The position numbers and the translations under genes were made by a program. From NCBI GenBank assembly GCA_040752855.1, contig JBFMHP010000044.1, positions 1 through 14,139 of the forward strand: a stretch of DNA of 14,139 bases, written 5' to 3'. The stretch's first letter is position 1. The number at the start of each line of letters is the position of its first letter. Source of the DNA: JBFMHP01 sp040752855. GTDB taxonomy: Bacteria; Pseudomonadota; Gammaproteobacteria; RBG-16-57-12. Under the pieces are notes generated by a model. It did not search any database and was not told the DNA's origin. It saw only the letters and a list, made by a program, of their open reading frames with translations. This document shows positions 1 through 9,590 of the stretch, piece after piece.

Positions 1-471
1 GATTGAAACAGTATCCCCACGGATGATGTCGAACTGCTGATGAGGTCGCGCCCCGCGCGGGGCGCGTCGATTGAAACAAGGCCTACTATCGGCGCGATCG
101 TTACATCACGGGTCGAGCCTCGCACGGGGCGCGTGGATTGAAGCAGGTTACTAAAGCGACTGTATTTATCGCCCAGCTGTCGCGCCTCGCACGGGTGGAT
201 TGAAACAAGTTCTGGGGGATGCGCGCGGCATTTGGGCATCGTTCGCTTCGCACGGGGCGCGTGGATTGAAACTTCGGAAGTCCAATCAGAGATGCGCAAG
301 CGCGGTGTCGCGCCTCGCAGGGTGCGCGTGGATTGAAACGTGAATACGGCAGAATCTAAGCGAATACGTGGAGGTCGTGCCTCGCTGGGCGCGTGGATTG
401 AAACATGAACCCGATGATGAGACTGCCAACACCGAAGTGTCGCGCCTCGCACGAGGCGCGTGGATTGAAAC
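1..471 (+). CRISPR. Type I-C-like CRISPR array, trailer end, decayed repeats
   Basis: Eight repeats are separated by seven spacers of 34-35 bp. Repeats lie at 1-9 (cut by the window edge), 45-77, 112-144, 179-206, 241-272, 307-339, 374-404 and 439-471. Spacers are 10-44, 78-111, 145-178, 207-240, 273-306, 340-373 and 405-438. The full-length repeat is 33 bp, begins GTCGCGCC, has a GC-rich hairpin with a GCAC-type loop, and ends GTGGATTGAAAC. This is the known subtype I-C (Cas5d-processed) repeat form, and its ATTGAAAC end sets transcription on the plus strand, so the leader lies left of the window. Almost every repeat differs from the others: 179-206 lacks 5 bp in the 3' stem arm, 374-404 lacks 2 bp, 241-272 lacks 1 bp, and 112-144 ends GAAGC. 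Spacer length is nevertheless nearly constant. No cas gene is visible, so subtype rests on the repeat alone. Confidence 0.95.
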
Positions 472-500
472 ATCCGGGACAGTGAATGAAAAAATACTAA

Positions 501-529
501 GTCGCGCCCAGCATCCGGTGGCTCAAGAA
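501..529 (+). repeat. Possible degenerate terminal CRISPR repeat
   Basis: After the last clear repeat and 29 bp of spacer-like sequence, GTCGCGCC reappears at 501-508, identical to the repeat start. A GTGG follows at 518-521 at nearly the spacing seen in the 5-bp-deleted repeat at 179-206, and the tail is A-rich but does not match ATTGAAAC. It overlaps the last codon and stop of hipA. It may be a trailer-end repeat remnant or chance similarity in GC-rich DNA. Confidence 0.3.
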
Positions 530-1830
530 GATGGTTCGGCGGCCTCTTGGCTTTCAGTGGCAGGGTCAGTGAGCCGCCGAATCGTCAGGGCGCAGCGTTG
601 CTCAATCAAGGCAACGATACGCTCAACCACGGCATTGCCGGCAAAGCCGTGTCCAGGGTCAGATTGGAGCTTGCGCGCGGTGGCTGGCAGTGACTTTGCC
701 AACTCCAGGATGCGCCGTTTGGCCTGTGACTTGGTAAGACCGACGCCTTCTGCAAACTGATCCCAGTGCCGCGCCTGGACTTCGCTGAACGTGTACTTGC
801 TGCCGATCTTCATCGCCATCTTGCGCGTCAATGTCGGGTACACCGCTGTCGATAGTATGTCGTAGAACGGCGCCAGAACGGGTGTCTTGCCCCTTCCCCT
901 ATGCAAATACAGCAGTGAGAAATTCTTGGCGTGCGCATCATGATTGCCGATCAGCGCATTGAAGATTACGTAGTCGAGCAGGCGCAGGACCTGCGGCGCA
1001 CTGGGGCGCGTTGCACGCCGCACCAGATCAAAGCATTGGGCCAGATCGGGGCCGCCTTCATTTTGATATTTCATTTCAGGCACCACGCCAAGCGCCTGGC
1101 AGAAATCCTCTTGATGAAGGCGTTGCCGGTGCCCCTGGGCATCAATCAGTCGGTCGTAGCGCTCAACCAGTAGGAATGCGCGATCCCACACAACATGAGC
1201 TTTCGATTTCGCCGGCTTGAGCTGCATGGCCTCAGCCAATGCCATGCAGTATCCTTCGTTGATCACACTATCCTCAACGGCGTGGATGGCGGGCTTCATG
1301 ATGTGGGAGCTGGGCGTGCCGTTGAGGGGCAGCCCAATGCGGGCGCCATCGAAAATCACCGGCAATTTGTCCTGGGCGCCAGCCAAGGAAAGTCGCAAGC
1401 CGTCTTTGCCTGCCAGCATAGGGCGATGCGGCAGTTCATCCAGGATTGCAACGACTTCCTCGTCGCTCAGCCATTGAACGTCATCGTTGCGGGTAGGAAT
1501 AGGCCAAGCCTGCCCCGGCTCAAGGAACGTCACGGCCCCGGCGCATTCGCCGCCGATGTGGTCCAGCAGCGCAAAGTCGTTCTGGCCAGAAACCTGGAAC
1601 TGCTGCGCGATCAGGTGACGCATCTGCCCCTCTGGCAGGAGACCGGCAAAGAAGGGACGCGTTTTGCGATCGTCGAACGGTTCCGCTTGCAGAGGCAGCG
1701 AGGCGGACAAGGCAACGGCGTCAGGTTGCGACAGCCAACCGGGTGCGTAGCAAAAACTCAGTCGTCCATCGACTAGCGTCAGGGTGCCGACGCGATCGGC
1801 GAAAAGCCAGACTTCCAGCTCATGCGCCAT
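523..1830 (-). CDS. hipA: HipA-family serine/threonine kinase toxin
   Basis: Toxin of the HipBA module. In E. coli HipA phosphorylates glutamyl-tRNA synthetase, which stalls translation and promotes persistence; the target here is inferred from family. The 435-residue length fits E. coli HipA (440). Visible kinase features are the Gly-rich ATP loop SLAGAQDK (148-155), whose S148 matches the autophosphorylated Ser150 of E. coli; SSHIMKP with the ATP-contacting lysine K179; the catalytic loop GNHDAHAKN (295-303) with D298 and N303; and metal-binding D324 in FYDILS. I chose the ATG at 1828-1830 over an in-frame TTG at 1863. The ATG has an AAGGTGG ribosome-binding site 5-6 nt upstream, and it overlaps the hipB stop by 11 bp, as expected for translational coupling. 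The downstream end runs to within 52 bp of the convergent CRISPR array. All catalytic residues look intact. Confidence 0.95.
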   Translation of the reverse strand: MAHELEVWLFADRVGTLTLVDGRLSFCYAPGWLSQPDAVALSASLPLQAEPFDDRKTRPFFAGLLPEGQMRHLIAQQFQVSGQNDFALLDHIGGECAGAVTFLEPGQAWPIPTRNDDVQWLSDEEVVAILDELPHRPMLAGKDGLRLSLAGAQDKLPVIFDGARIGLPLNGTPSSHIMKPAIHAVEDSVINEGYCMALAEAMQLKPAKSKAHVVWDRAFLLVERYDRLIDAQGHRQRLHQEDFCQALGVVPEMKYQNEGGPDLAQCFDLVRRATRPSAPQVLRLLDYVIFNALIGNHDAHAKNFSLLYLHRGRGKTPVLAPFYDILSTAVYPTLTRKMAMKIGSKYTFSEVQARHWDQFAEGVGLTKSQAKRRILELAKSLPATARKLQSDPGHGFAGNAVVERIVALIEQRCALTIRRLTDPATESQEAAEPSS

Positions 1831-2080
1831 GGTCGCCACCTTCACGTTGATCGTCTGCTGCAACAGATGGCAATCCGCTCAACTGGATCTCTCCACCCAG
1901 GGCATCAATGACCCGCAGCACGTTTTCAAGTCGCAAGGTAGGCTTGCCTGCCTCAAGATCGACGATGAAGCGCACACCAACCCCTGCCGCGAGGGCCAAC
2001 TGGGGCTGTGTCAGCCCGAGCTGCTTGCGAGCGGCGCGCAGTGCATCGCCGAGTTGTTGAGGTGATCGAATGGATGTCAT
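1820..2080 (-). CDS. hipB: HipB-family Xre-type antitoxin / repressor
   Basis: Antitoxin and DNA-binding autorepressor that would sequester HipA and repress its own operon. The 86 residues match the size of E. coli HipB (88). A Cro/C1-type helix-turn-helix occupies about residues 7-65, with LGLTQPQLALAAGVGVRFIV and LEAGKPTLRLENVLRVIDALG covering helices 2 to 5. The acidic tail (DDQREGGDHGA) is probably disordered. The ATG at 2078-2080 has no convincing Shine-Dalgarno sequence. The predicted transcript start lies only about 20 nt upstream, so the leader is short. The stop overlaps the hipA start. Three palindromes upstream are the probable binding sites. Confidence 0.93.
   Translation of the reverse strand: MTSIRSPQQLGDALRAARKQLGLTQPQLALAAGVGVRFIVDLEAGKPTLRLENVLRVIDALGGEIQLSGLPSVAADDQREGGDHGA
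1836..1842 (-). promoter_or_regulatory. Ribosome-binding site deciding the hipA start
   Basis: AAGGTGG on the minus strand ends 5 nt before the ATG at 1830. It supports that start over the longer TTG start at 1863 and lies inside the hipB coding sequence. Confidence 0.6.
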
Positions 2081-2090
2081 GGCTTGCGTA

Positions 2091-2108
2091 GTTTCCCGTT
2101 CGGGAAAT
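2091..2108. promoter_or_regulatory. hipBA operator 1
   Basis: GTTTCCCGTTCGGGAAAT: 7-bp arms TTTCCCG/CGGGAAA around a TT centre. The centre falls at the predicted +1 of the hipBA promoter, so bound HipB would block transcription start. The same motif recurs 50 and 100 bp further upstream. Confidence 0.85.
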
Positions 2109-2135
2109 TATCAAGCACAACTGACCTCTGCGCAA
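2107..2135 (-). promoter_or_regulatory. Predicted hipBA promoter
   Basis: On the minus strand the -10 hexamer GATAAT (2107-2112, five of six consensus bases) is preceded by a 17-bp spacer and a weak -35 TTGCGC (2130-2135, three of six). Operator 1 overlaps the -10 edge and the start site. Operator 2 ends just upstream of the -35. Repression and arrangement are inferred from position. Confidence 0.6.
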
Positions 2136-2140
2136 GCTAA

Positions 2141-2158
2141 ATTTCCCGATCGGGAATG
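2141..2158. promoter_or_regulatory. hipBA operator 2
   Basis: ATTTCCCGATCGGGAATG contains a perfect 14-bp palindrome (TTCCCGATCGGGAA). Its centre is exactly 50 bp from operator 1, and it sits 6 bp upstream of the predicted -35 element. Confidence 0.85.
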
Positions 2159-2190
2159 TTATGTGTGCTTAGGCTGTGGTTCGGTTATAT

Positions 2191-2208
2191 ATTTCCCGAT
2201 CGGGAAAT
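2191..2208. promoter_or_regulatory. hipBA operator 3
   Basis: ATTTCCCGATCGGGAAAT is a perfect 18-bp palindrome, the most symmetric of the three copies. Its centre is exactly 50 bp from operator 2. It is distal to the promoter, which suggests cooperative or looped binding. Confidence 0.85.
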
Positions 2209-2391
2209 TAAAGATGTGACTCGTTTTTAAATAGACACCGATTTACACCCGATCTGGCCAGCGGATTACCGGATTACAGGCCCCCCCAACCCAACCACCA
2301 ACCCCAACCAAACCCACCAAACGCTGCCCACGCGCTAGGAGATGAGTCTACGTCCACAGTCCGCGTTACATTGACTGTGCATATGCAGTTG
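2209..2391. other. Intergenic region between hipBA control region and kinase gene, with A/C-only tract
   Basis: No gene is seen. 2281-2322 is 42 consecutive nt of only A and C, starting with seven C. On the minus strand, which is the sense of the kinase message read through here, this gives four G runs of at least three with loops of about 7, 9 and 2 nt, so a G-quadruplex is possible. A 10-bp perfect palindrome TGCATATGCA (2378-2387) lies just past the kinase stop. No classical hairpin plus U-run terminator was found. Confidence 0.5.
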
Positions 2392-4428
2392 TCATGAGTC
2401 CGCTTTTTTGGGCTGGCGTATCGGCAAGGTGATGATGAATGTGGTGCCGTGGCCAACTTTGCTTTGCACATCGATTTTGCCGTGATGTTTGGTGACGATG
2501 CCGTAGGAGAGGGAGAGTCCGAGGCCGGTGCCTTGTCCTACGGGTTTGGTGGTGAAGAAGGGGTCGAATATTTTTCGGTGCAGTGCTTCGGGGATGCCTT
2601 TTCCGGTGTCGGATATCTTCACCCAGACCGTGTCTTCATGACGGCCCGTGCCGATGGTGATCGTTCCGGAGCCCTCGATTGCGTGGGCGGCGTTGACCAG
2701 CATGTTCATGAACACTTGATTGAGTTGTGATGCGATGCACTCGATCATGGGGAGTTCGCCGTATTCTTTGATGACGTTGGCGCGGTATTTGATCTCGTTG
2801 TGCACGATGTTCAAGGTGCTGTTGAGCCCTTGATGCAGATCGGCCAGTTGCCAATCTTCGGCGTCGACGTGGGAGAAGTTTTTGAGATCCTGGATGATGG
2901 TTTTAACCCGCGTCAGGCCTTCCTTTGATTCGCTCAGCAATTGCTGCACATCCCCGGCGAGATAGTTCAGATCGATCTGCCGCTTTACCTGCGCGAGTTG
3001 TTTTACCGTGGGTGATTCCGGTCCGAGTTCTTGTTCGAGAGCCGAGTATTCTTGCAGTAACATCAACAGATCCGCGATGTATCCTTCCAGCGTGGTTATG
3101 TTGGATGAGATGTATCCGATCGGGTTGTTGATTTCGTGGGCCACCCCTGCGGCCAATTGGCCGATGGAGGCCATCTTCTCCGATTGCAGCAGTTGCTGGT
3201 GGGTTTCTTGCAGTTGATTGTGGGCCTGCTGTAGTTCGTTGTGCTTGGTCTTCAGATCCGATTCGATGCGCTTGCGTTCGGAGATGTCGCGAAGTATGCC
3301 GATGAATCCCTCTTCCCGTTCGGAAAGATCGAAGCGGCTGACCGAAAGTTCGATGGGAAATGTCTCGCCGGTTTTGCGCAACGCTACCAGCTCGCGCGCG
3401 CCGAAGCCTACCGCGGCGCTGCCGTTGCCTTGCAAGTATCGTTGCATGTAGCCGTCGTGCGCTTCGCGGTATGGCGAAGGCATCAGTTCCGAGATGTTGC
3501 GCCCGATGACCTCGGTGGTTGCGTAGCCAAAGATGCGCTCGGCTTGCGGATTGAATGAGGTGATGTGTCCCTGTTTGTCGATCGTGATCATGGCGTCGGC
3601 GGCGCCGTTCATCAGTTGACTGACGTGTTGTTCGCTGCGCGCCAAGGCCGACTGCTTCGCGGTGATGTAACGATCCACGCGCACTGCGGCGAGGGACAGG
3701 AGGAGTAGCAACGAGGTGATGATGGCCACCAGCAATATCAAGCCGGTATTGGCGTGGACTTCGAGATTTCCGCTGATCGGATGTGCGTCATGCGTAACGA
3801 CCGTGGCGGCCATGCCGGTGTAGTGCATCGCGGCGATGGCAAACCCCATCACATGGGCGCTGATGATCTTGCGCCACCTCAGGGCCCGCCCCTGCAGCCC
3901 GTGGAGTTGGAATGCCAAGTACAAGGCGCCGTGCGCAGCGATGATGGCGATGAGTATCGACAGTAGCAATAAGTCGGTGCGGTAGCGCATGGCTGCGTCC
4001 ATCTGCATTGCCGCCATGCCGGTGTAATGCATTGCGGCGATCCCGCATCCCATTGCCAGCGACGACCAGAACCAGCGCGCCCTTTGCAGGGTGCCATGGC
4101 TGACGATGTGCAGGGCAAAGCCCGAGACTAGCACCGCGACCAAGAGGGACAGCAGTGTGAGGGAAATGTCGTACTCCAAGGGGATCGGCAGCTTATAGGC
4201 CAGCATGCCGATGAAATGCATCGACCAGATTCCGATGCCCATCGAGATGGCGCCGCAACATAGCCACCATTTCCGGGTGCTGTGATCGCTCTTGGTGATA
4301 TCGCGGGCGAATTCAAGGGCAGTATAGGATGCGAATATTGCGATGACGATCGACAAGGCAACCCACCAATAGTCATACGTCCCGGTCAGGACAGTGGTTG
4401 TGTCAATGGAGTGTGGTGTCGTCGTCAA
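2392..4428 (-). CDS. MHYT-PAS sensor histidine kinase (orphan)
   Basis: Membrane sensor kinase of 678 residues. The N-terminal MHYT domain (about 18-255) has seven hydrophobic segments and the diagnostic motifs MHFIGM (70-75), MHYTGM (133-138) and MHYTGM (201-206). These are thought in the family to bind copper and sense O2, CO or NO. A PAS domain follows (about 265-385), then a short Gln-rich coiled coil (385-420), the phosphoacceptor H431 in HEINNP, and a complete ATPase: N-box around N575-N579, G1 DTGKG (607-611), F-box FDPFFTTK (621-628) and G2 GQGTGLGL (631-638). There is no receiver domain and no response regulator gene nearby, so the partner is unknown. The start is TTG (4426-4428), supported by AGGGAA 7 nt upstream (4436-4441); no ATG lies near the N-terminus of the membrane domain. 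The signal sensed is inferred, not visible. Confidence 0.93.
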   Translation of the reverse strand: MTTTPHSIDTTTVLTGTYDYWWVALSIVIAIFASYTALEFARDITKSDHSTRKWWLCCGAISMGIGIWSMHFIGMLAYKLPIPLEYDISLTLLSLLVAVLVSGFALHIVSHGTLQRARWFWSSLAMGCGIAAMHYTGMAAMQMDAAMRYRTDLLLLSILIAIIAAHGALYLAFQLHGLQGRALRWRKIISAHVMGFAIAAMHYTGMAATVVTHDAHPISGNLEVHANTGLILLVAIITSLLLLLSLAAVRVDRYITAKQSALARSEQHVSQLMNGAADAMITIDKQGHITSFNPQAERIFGYATTEVIGRNISELMPSPYREAHDGYMQRYLQGNGSAAVGFGARELVALRKTGETFPIELSVSRFDLSEREEGFIGILRDISERKRIESDLKTKHNELQQAHNQLQETHQQLLQSEKMASIGQLAAGVAHEINNPIGYISSNITTLEGYIADLLMLLQEYSALEQELGPESPTVKQLAQVKRQIDLNYLAGDVQQLLSESKEGLTRVKTIIQDLKNFSHVDAEDWQLADLHQGLNSTLNIVHNEIKYRANVIKEYGELPMIECIASQLNQVFMNMLVNAAHAIEGSGTITIGTGRHEDTVWVKISDTGKGIPEALHRKIFDPFFTTKPVGQGTGLGLSLSYGIVTKHHGKIDVQSKVGHGTTFIITLPIRQPKKADS

Positions 4429-4573
4429 TGGTCTGTTCCCTGCAGCGCAGTTGCGGCGAATTTATTGGACCGTGGTCAGTATTATTCCGTCGAGTCGATA
4501 TGTCTGATGCAGGCGCCATCTTTGGATGGCGATCGTAGATCGGCGGCAAAATAGATCTGTTTTTTTTGTTCCA

Positions 4574-4588
4574 TCTCCCTTAGGGAGA
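4574..4588. repeat. 15-bp palindrome shared with the 9591-9807 block
   Basis: TCTCCCTTAGGGAGA is symmetric around T4581. The same arms with a C centre occur at 9596-9610 and a shorter version at 9793-9803. Short palindromes of this CTCCCTNAGGGAG form often mark dispersed non-coding elements; mobility is not shown here. Confidence 0.5.
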
Positions 4589-4641
4589 GGGGACGTCTTT
4601 TAAACGCGTAACCGATATATTTGGCCGCCAGGGTTACAACT

Positions 4642-4671
4642 GATCGCAAGTGGAAGCCTGCTCCTACGACA
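4642..4671 (-). repeat. REP-like degenerate element
   Basis: The minus strand contains GTAGGAGCAGGCTTCC followed by ACTTGCGATC. This resembles the widespread gammaproteobacterial REP pattern GTAGGAGC-GGCTT...GCGA, with a weak GCAGG/CTTGC stem. It is a single copy in this window, so the assignment is by resemblance only. Confidence 0.35.
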
Positions 4672-4996
4672 GACGTTTTTCTTCGCCAGGTGGATGCCTC
4701 GCGAAACTATCATCGTGGTCGATTTTTCAAAAAGATACGTAATGTATCGGCCGATGTCTCGGGGGGATTAAACCCAGATTTTTCAGGGACTGGCGGATCG
4801 CTCCTGGGGGCGCGATTAGCCCGGATAGTTCACCACGAGTCGTAGCGAGGGCGCGTAAGGCGTTGAAGATTCGGGACGCACGGAGCTTTTGACGGTGAAG
4901 GCATAGTCGATACAATGTCGAACCGGCAAAAGCGAGTACGTCAGGAAGATTCAATGGATTACGCGACCGCAGTAGATTCGCGGTGAAATATCCGGG

Positions 4997-8278
<3,282 letters not shown>

Positions 8279-8302
8279 GCATGCTGAATCAATGGGGGCG
8301 GA

Positions 8303-8977
8303 TCAACCTCTGCAACGGCCCGATGCGCAGCAGTCTTTGCTGTTCACATACCGGCATGACCACACCGCGAGCAGCATGCCCAGCACCGGGGCGCTGAGGT
8401 AGATCCAAAGATCGGCGAGATTTCCGGACAGCAGGGCAGGGGCGAGTGAGCGCGCGGGATTCATGGAAGCGCCGCAGATCGGCCCGGCAAACAGCGCCTC
8501 CAGCAGCACCACCGCGCCGATGACGATCCCGGCGACCAGGCCTTTTTCCTTCGCGCCGTGGGCGACGGCGAGGATCACCGTCATCAGCCACCAGCTGAGG
8601 ATCAGTTCCAGCACGAAGCTCTGCATGGCTGCCCCGTTCGGCAGGGTGGCGCCAAGGGTGGGGTGATCGGGGAATAACAGTTTGAGCGCGAGCGATGCGA
8701 TGATGCCGCCGGCGCATTGGGCCGCGAGGTACGGCAGCACGCGGTGGGCGGGAAAACGGCCTGCGGCCCAGAAGGCGATCGTCACCGCCGGGTTGATATG
8801 CGCGCCGGAAACATCGCCGTAGGTGTAGATCACCGCCAGCACGATCAGGCCGAAGGTTATGGCGACGCCCAGGTGGGTGATGGCGCCGCCGCTCACGTCA
8901 TTGATGATGATGGCGCCGGTACCGGCGAAGACCAACATGAAGGTGCCGAGGAACTCAGCGAGCAGAGGTCGGGTCAT
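8303..8977 (-). CDS. MIP/aquaporin-family channel, NIP-like, probable arsenite conduit
   Basis: Inner-membrane channel of 224 residues with six expected membrane helices and both NPA boxes: HINPAVT (NPA 62-64) and SMNPARS (NPA 173-175). Placing it against E. coli AqpZ by eye, the selectivity filter would be F42, A161, A170 and R176, so the AqpZ histidine is replaced by a small residue. This gives a wider pore than a water channel. GPICGASMNPARS closely resembles plant nodulin-26-like intrinsic proteins, whose bacterial relatives occur in ars operons. The gene lies 45 nt downstream of arsC on the same strand. By analogy with Sinorhizobium AqpS, it would let the arsenite made by ArsC leave the cell down its gradient. 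The cytosolic C-terminus has four cysteines in 15 residues (208, 216, 217, 222). The start ATG at 8975-8977 lacks a clear ribosome-binding site. The fold is certain; substrate is inferred from context. Confidence 0.92.
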   Translation of the reverse strand: MTRPLLAEFLGTFMLVFAGTGAIIINDVSGGAITHLGVAITFGLIVLAVIYTYGDVSGAHINPAVTIAFWAAGRFPAHRVLPYLAAQCAGGIIASLALKLLFPDHPTLGATLPNGAAMQSFVLELILSWWLMTVILAVAHGAKEKGLVAGIVIGAVVLLEALFAGPICGASMNPARSLAPALLSGNLADLWIYLSAPVLGMLLAVWSCRYVNSKDCCASGRCRG

Positions 8978-9022
8978 GTCAGGGGACCGGCAGTGCGCAT
9001 AGTAGTGGCCACGAAGCGCGGA

Positions 9023-9451
9023 TCACGCGAGGTAGCGCTCTATATCTTCGATGAAAACTCTGATTTCATCCCGCACGCGGCGGTAGTGGCCAAGGGCCTC
9101 CTCTTCGGACCTGGCTTGCCGCGCCAGCCTGGGTGGGTCATCGAAGCCGACGTGGATCACCCGCGGCGCGCCGGGAAAGACCGGACAGTGTTCGTCGGCA
9201 TGGCCGCACACGGTGAAGACGACATCGAAGACGACATCAAGGTCGTCGGCATGCTTGGAAGTATGCGTGGAGATGTCGACGCCTGCTTCGGCCATCGCCT
9301 TGACGGCGTTGGGATTGACCCCGTGGGGATCGGTGCCGGCGGACCAGAAGTGGTACTTGTCAGCCTTGAGGGCCTTGGCCCAGCCCTCAGCCATCTGACT
9401 GCGGCAGGAGTTGCCGGTGCACAAAAAGAGGATGTTCAGTTTATGGCTCAT
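9023..9451 (-). CDS. arsC: Thioredoxin-type arsenate reductase
   Basis: Reduces arsenate to arsenite in the cytoplasm. The 142-residue protein has the low-molecular-weight phosphatase fold. The P-loop CTGNSCRS places the nucleophile C11 and R17 in a CX5R motif. The redox relay cysteines C82 and C89 lie in VCGHADEHC, and the general acid D105 in DDPP. These match C10, C82, C89 and D105 of the Staphylococcus pI258 enzyme, so recycling should use thioredoxin rather than glutaredoxin. The presence of all three relay cysteines separates it from plain tyrosine phosphatases. It is the first gene of an apparent arsC-aquaporin unit. No arsR or arsenite pump gene is in view. The ATG start overlaps by 4 nt the stop of a possible seven-codon leader, and has no clear Shine-Dalgarno sequence. 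Confidence 0.95.
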   Translation of the reverse strand: MSHKLNILFLCTGNSCRSQMAEGWAKALKADKYHFWSAGTDPHGVNPNAVKAMAEAGVDISTHTSKHADDLDVVFDVVFTVCGHADEHCPVFPGAPRVIHVGFDDPPRLARQARSEEEALGHYRRVRDEIRVFIEDIERYLA

Positions 9452-9471
9452 TGAAGTATTTTTTTAGTCAT
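9448..9471 (-). other. Possible seven-codon leader ORF overlapping the arsC start
   Basis: ATG at 9469-9471 encodes MTKKILQ and stops at a TGA that overlaps the arsC ATG (ATGA). Such an overlap could couple translation, which would help explain the missing Shine-Dalgarno sequence of arsC, but the leader also lacks one. It may be chance in an A-rich stretch. Confidence 0.2.
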
Positions 9472-9514
9472 GAAACGACTCGCGCTCGAACAGCGCATAG
9501 GATGCCGGCAGTTT

Positions 9515-9532
9515 ATGACAATTTCGTGACGA
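9515..9532 (-). promoter_or_regulatory. Weak Pho-box-like direct repeat upstream of arsC
   Basis: On the minus strand TCGTCAC-GAAA-TTGTCAT gives two heptamers with an 11-bp period, as in PhoB boxes. By my count 13 of 18 positions match the consensus CTGTCATAWAWCTGTCAY. It lies about 64 nt upstream of arsC. No good -10 stands at the usual distance, so this is a tentative call. Confidence 0.25.
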
Positions 9533-9590
9533 ACAGACCGACGTGTCATCAATATGTTATTAACCCGGCGGCAAGAAATATCTGTTTTTA

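Larger units (their letters stand above)
4429..4996. other. 568-bp intergenic region without a supported gene
   Basis: Only weak reading frames without ribosome-binding sites or family resemblance are found. Visible elements are a 7-bp stem hairpin CGCCATC/GATGGCG with a TTTG loop (4514-4531), a run of eight T (4560-4567), a 15-bp odd palindrome (4574-4588), and a REP-like stretch (4642-4671). The kinase promoter must lie here, but no clear -35/-10 pair could be chosen. No terminator is evident downstream of the SNF2 gene. Confidence 0.5.

Noticed and set aside
368..760. 130-codon plus-strand frame across the CRISPR array and hipA end
   Set aside because: It runs through repeats and spacers and then antisense to hipA.
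2082..2137. Inverted 7-mers GCTTGCG and CGCAAGC flanking operator 1
   Set aside because: They are short, 42 bp apart, and not repeated at the other operators; probably chance.
4514..4567. Hairpin CGCCATC/GATGGCG followed by eight T as a plus-strand terminator
   Set aside because: About 28 nt separate the stem from the T run, and no plus-strand gene lies upstream.
4727..4954. 75-codon minus-strand frame between the kinase and SNF2 genes
   Set aside because: TTG start, no ribosome-binding site, no recognised domain; I could not link it to a transposase or known family.
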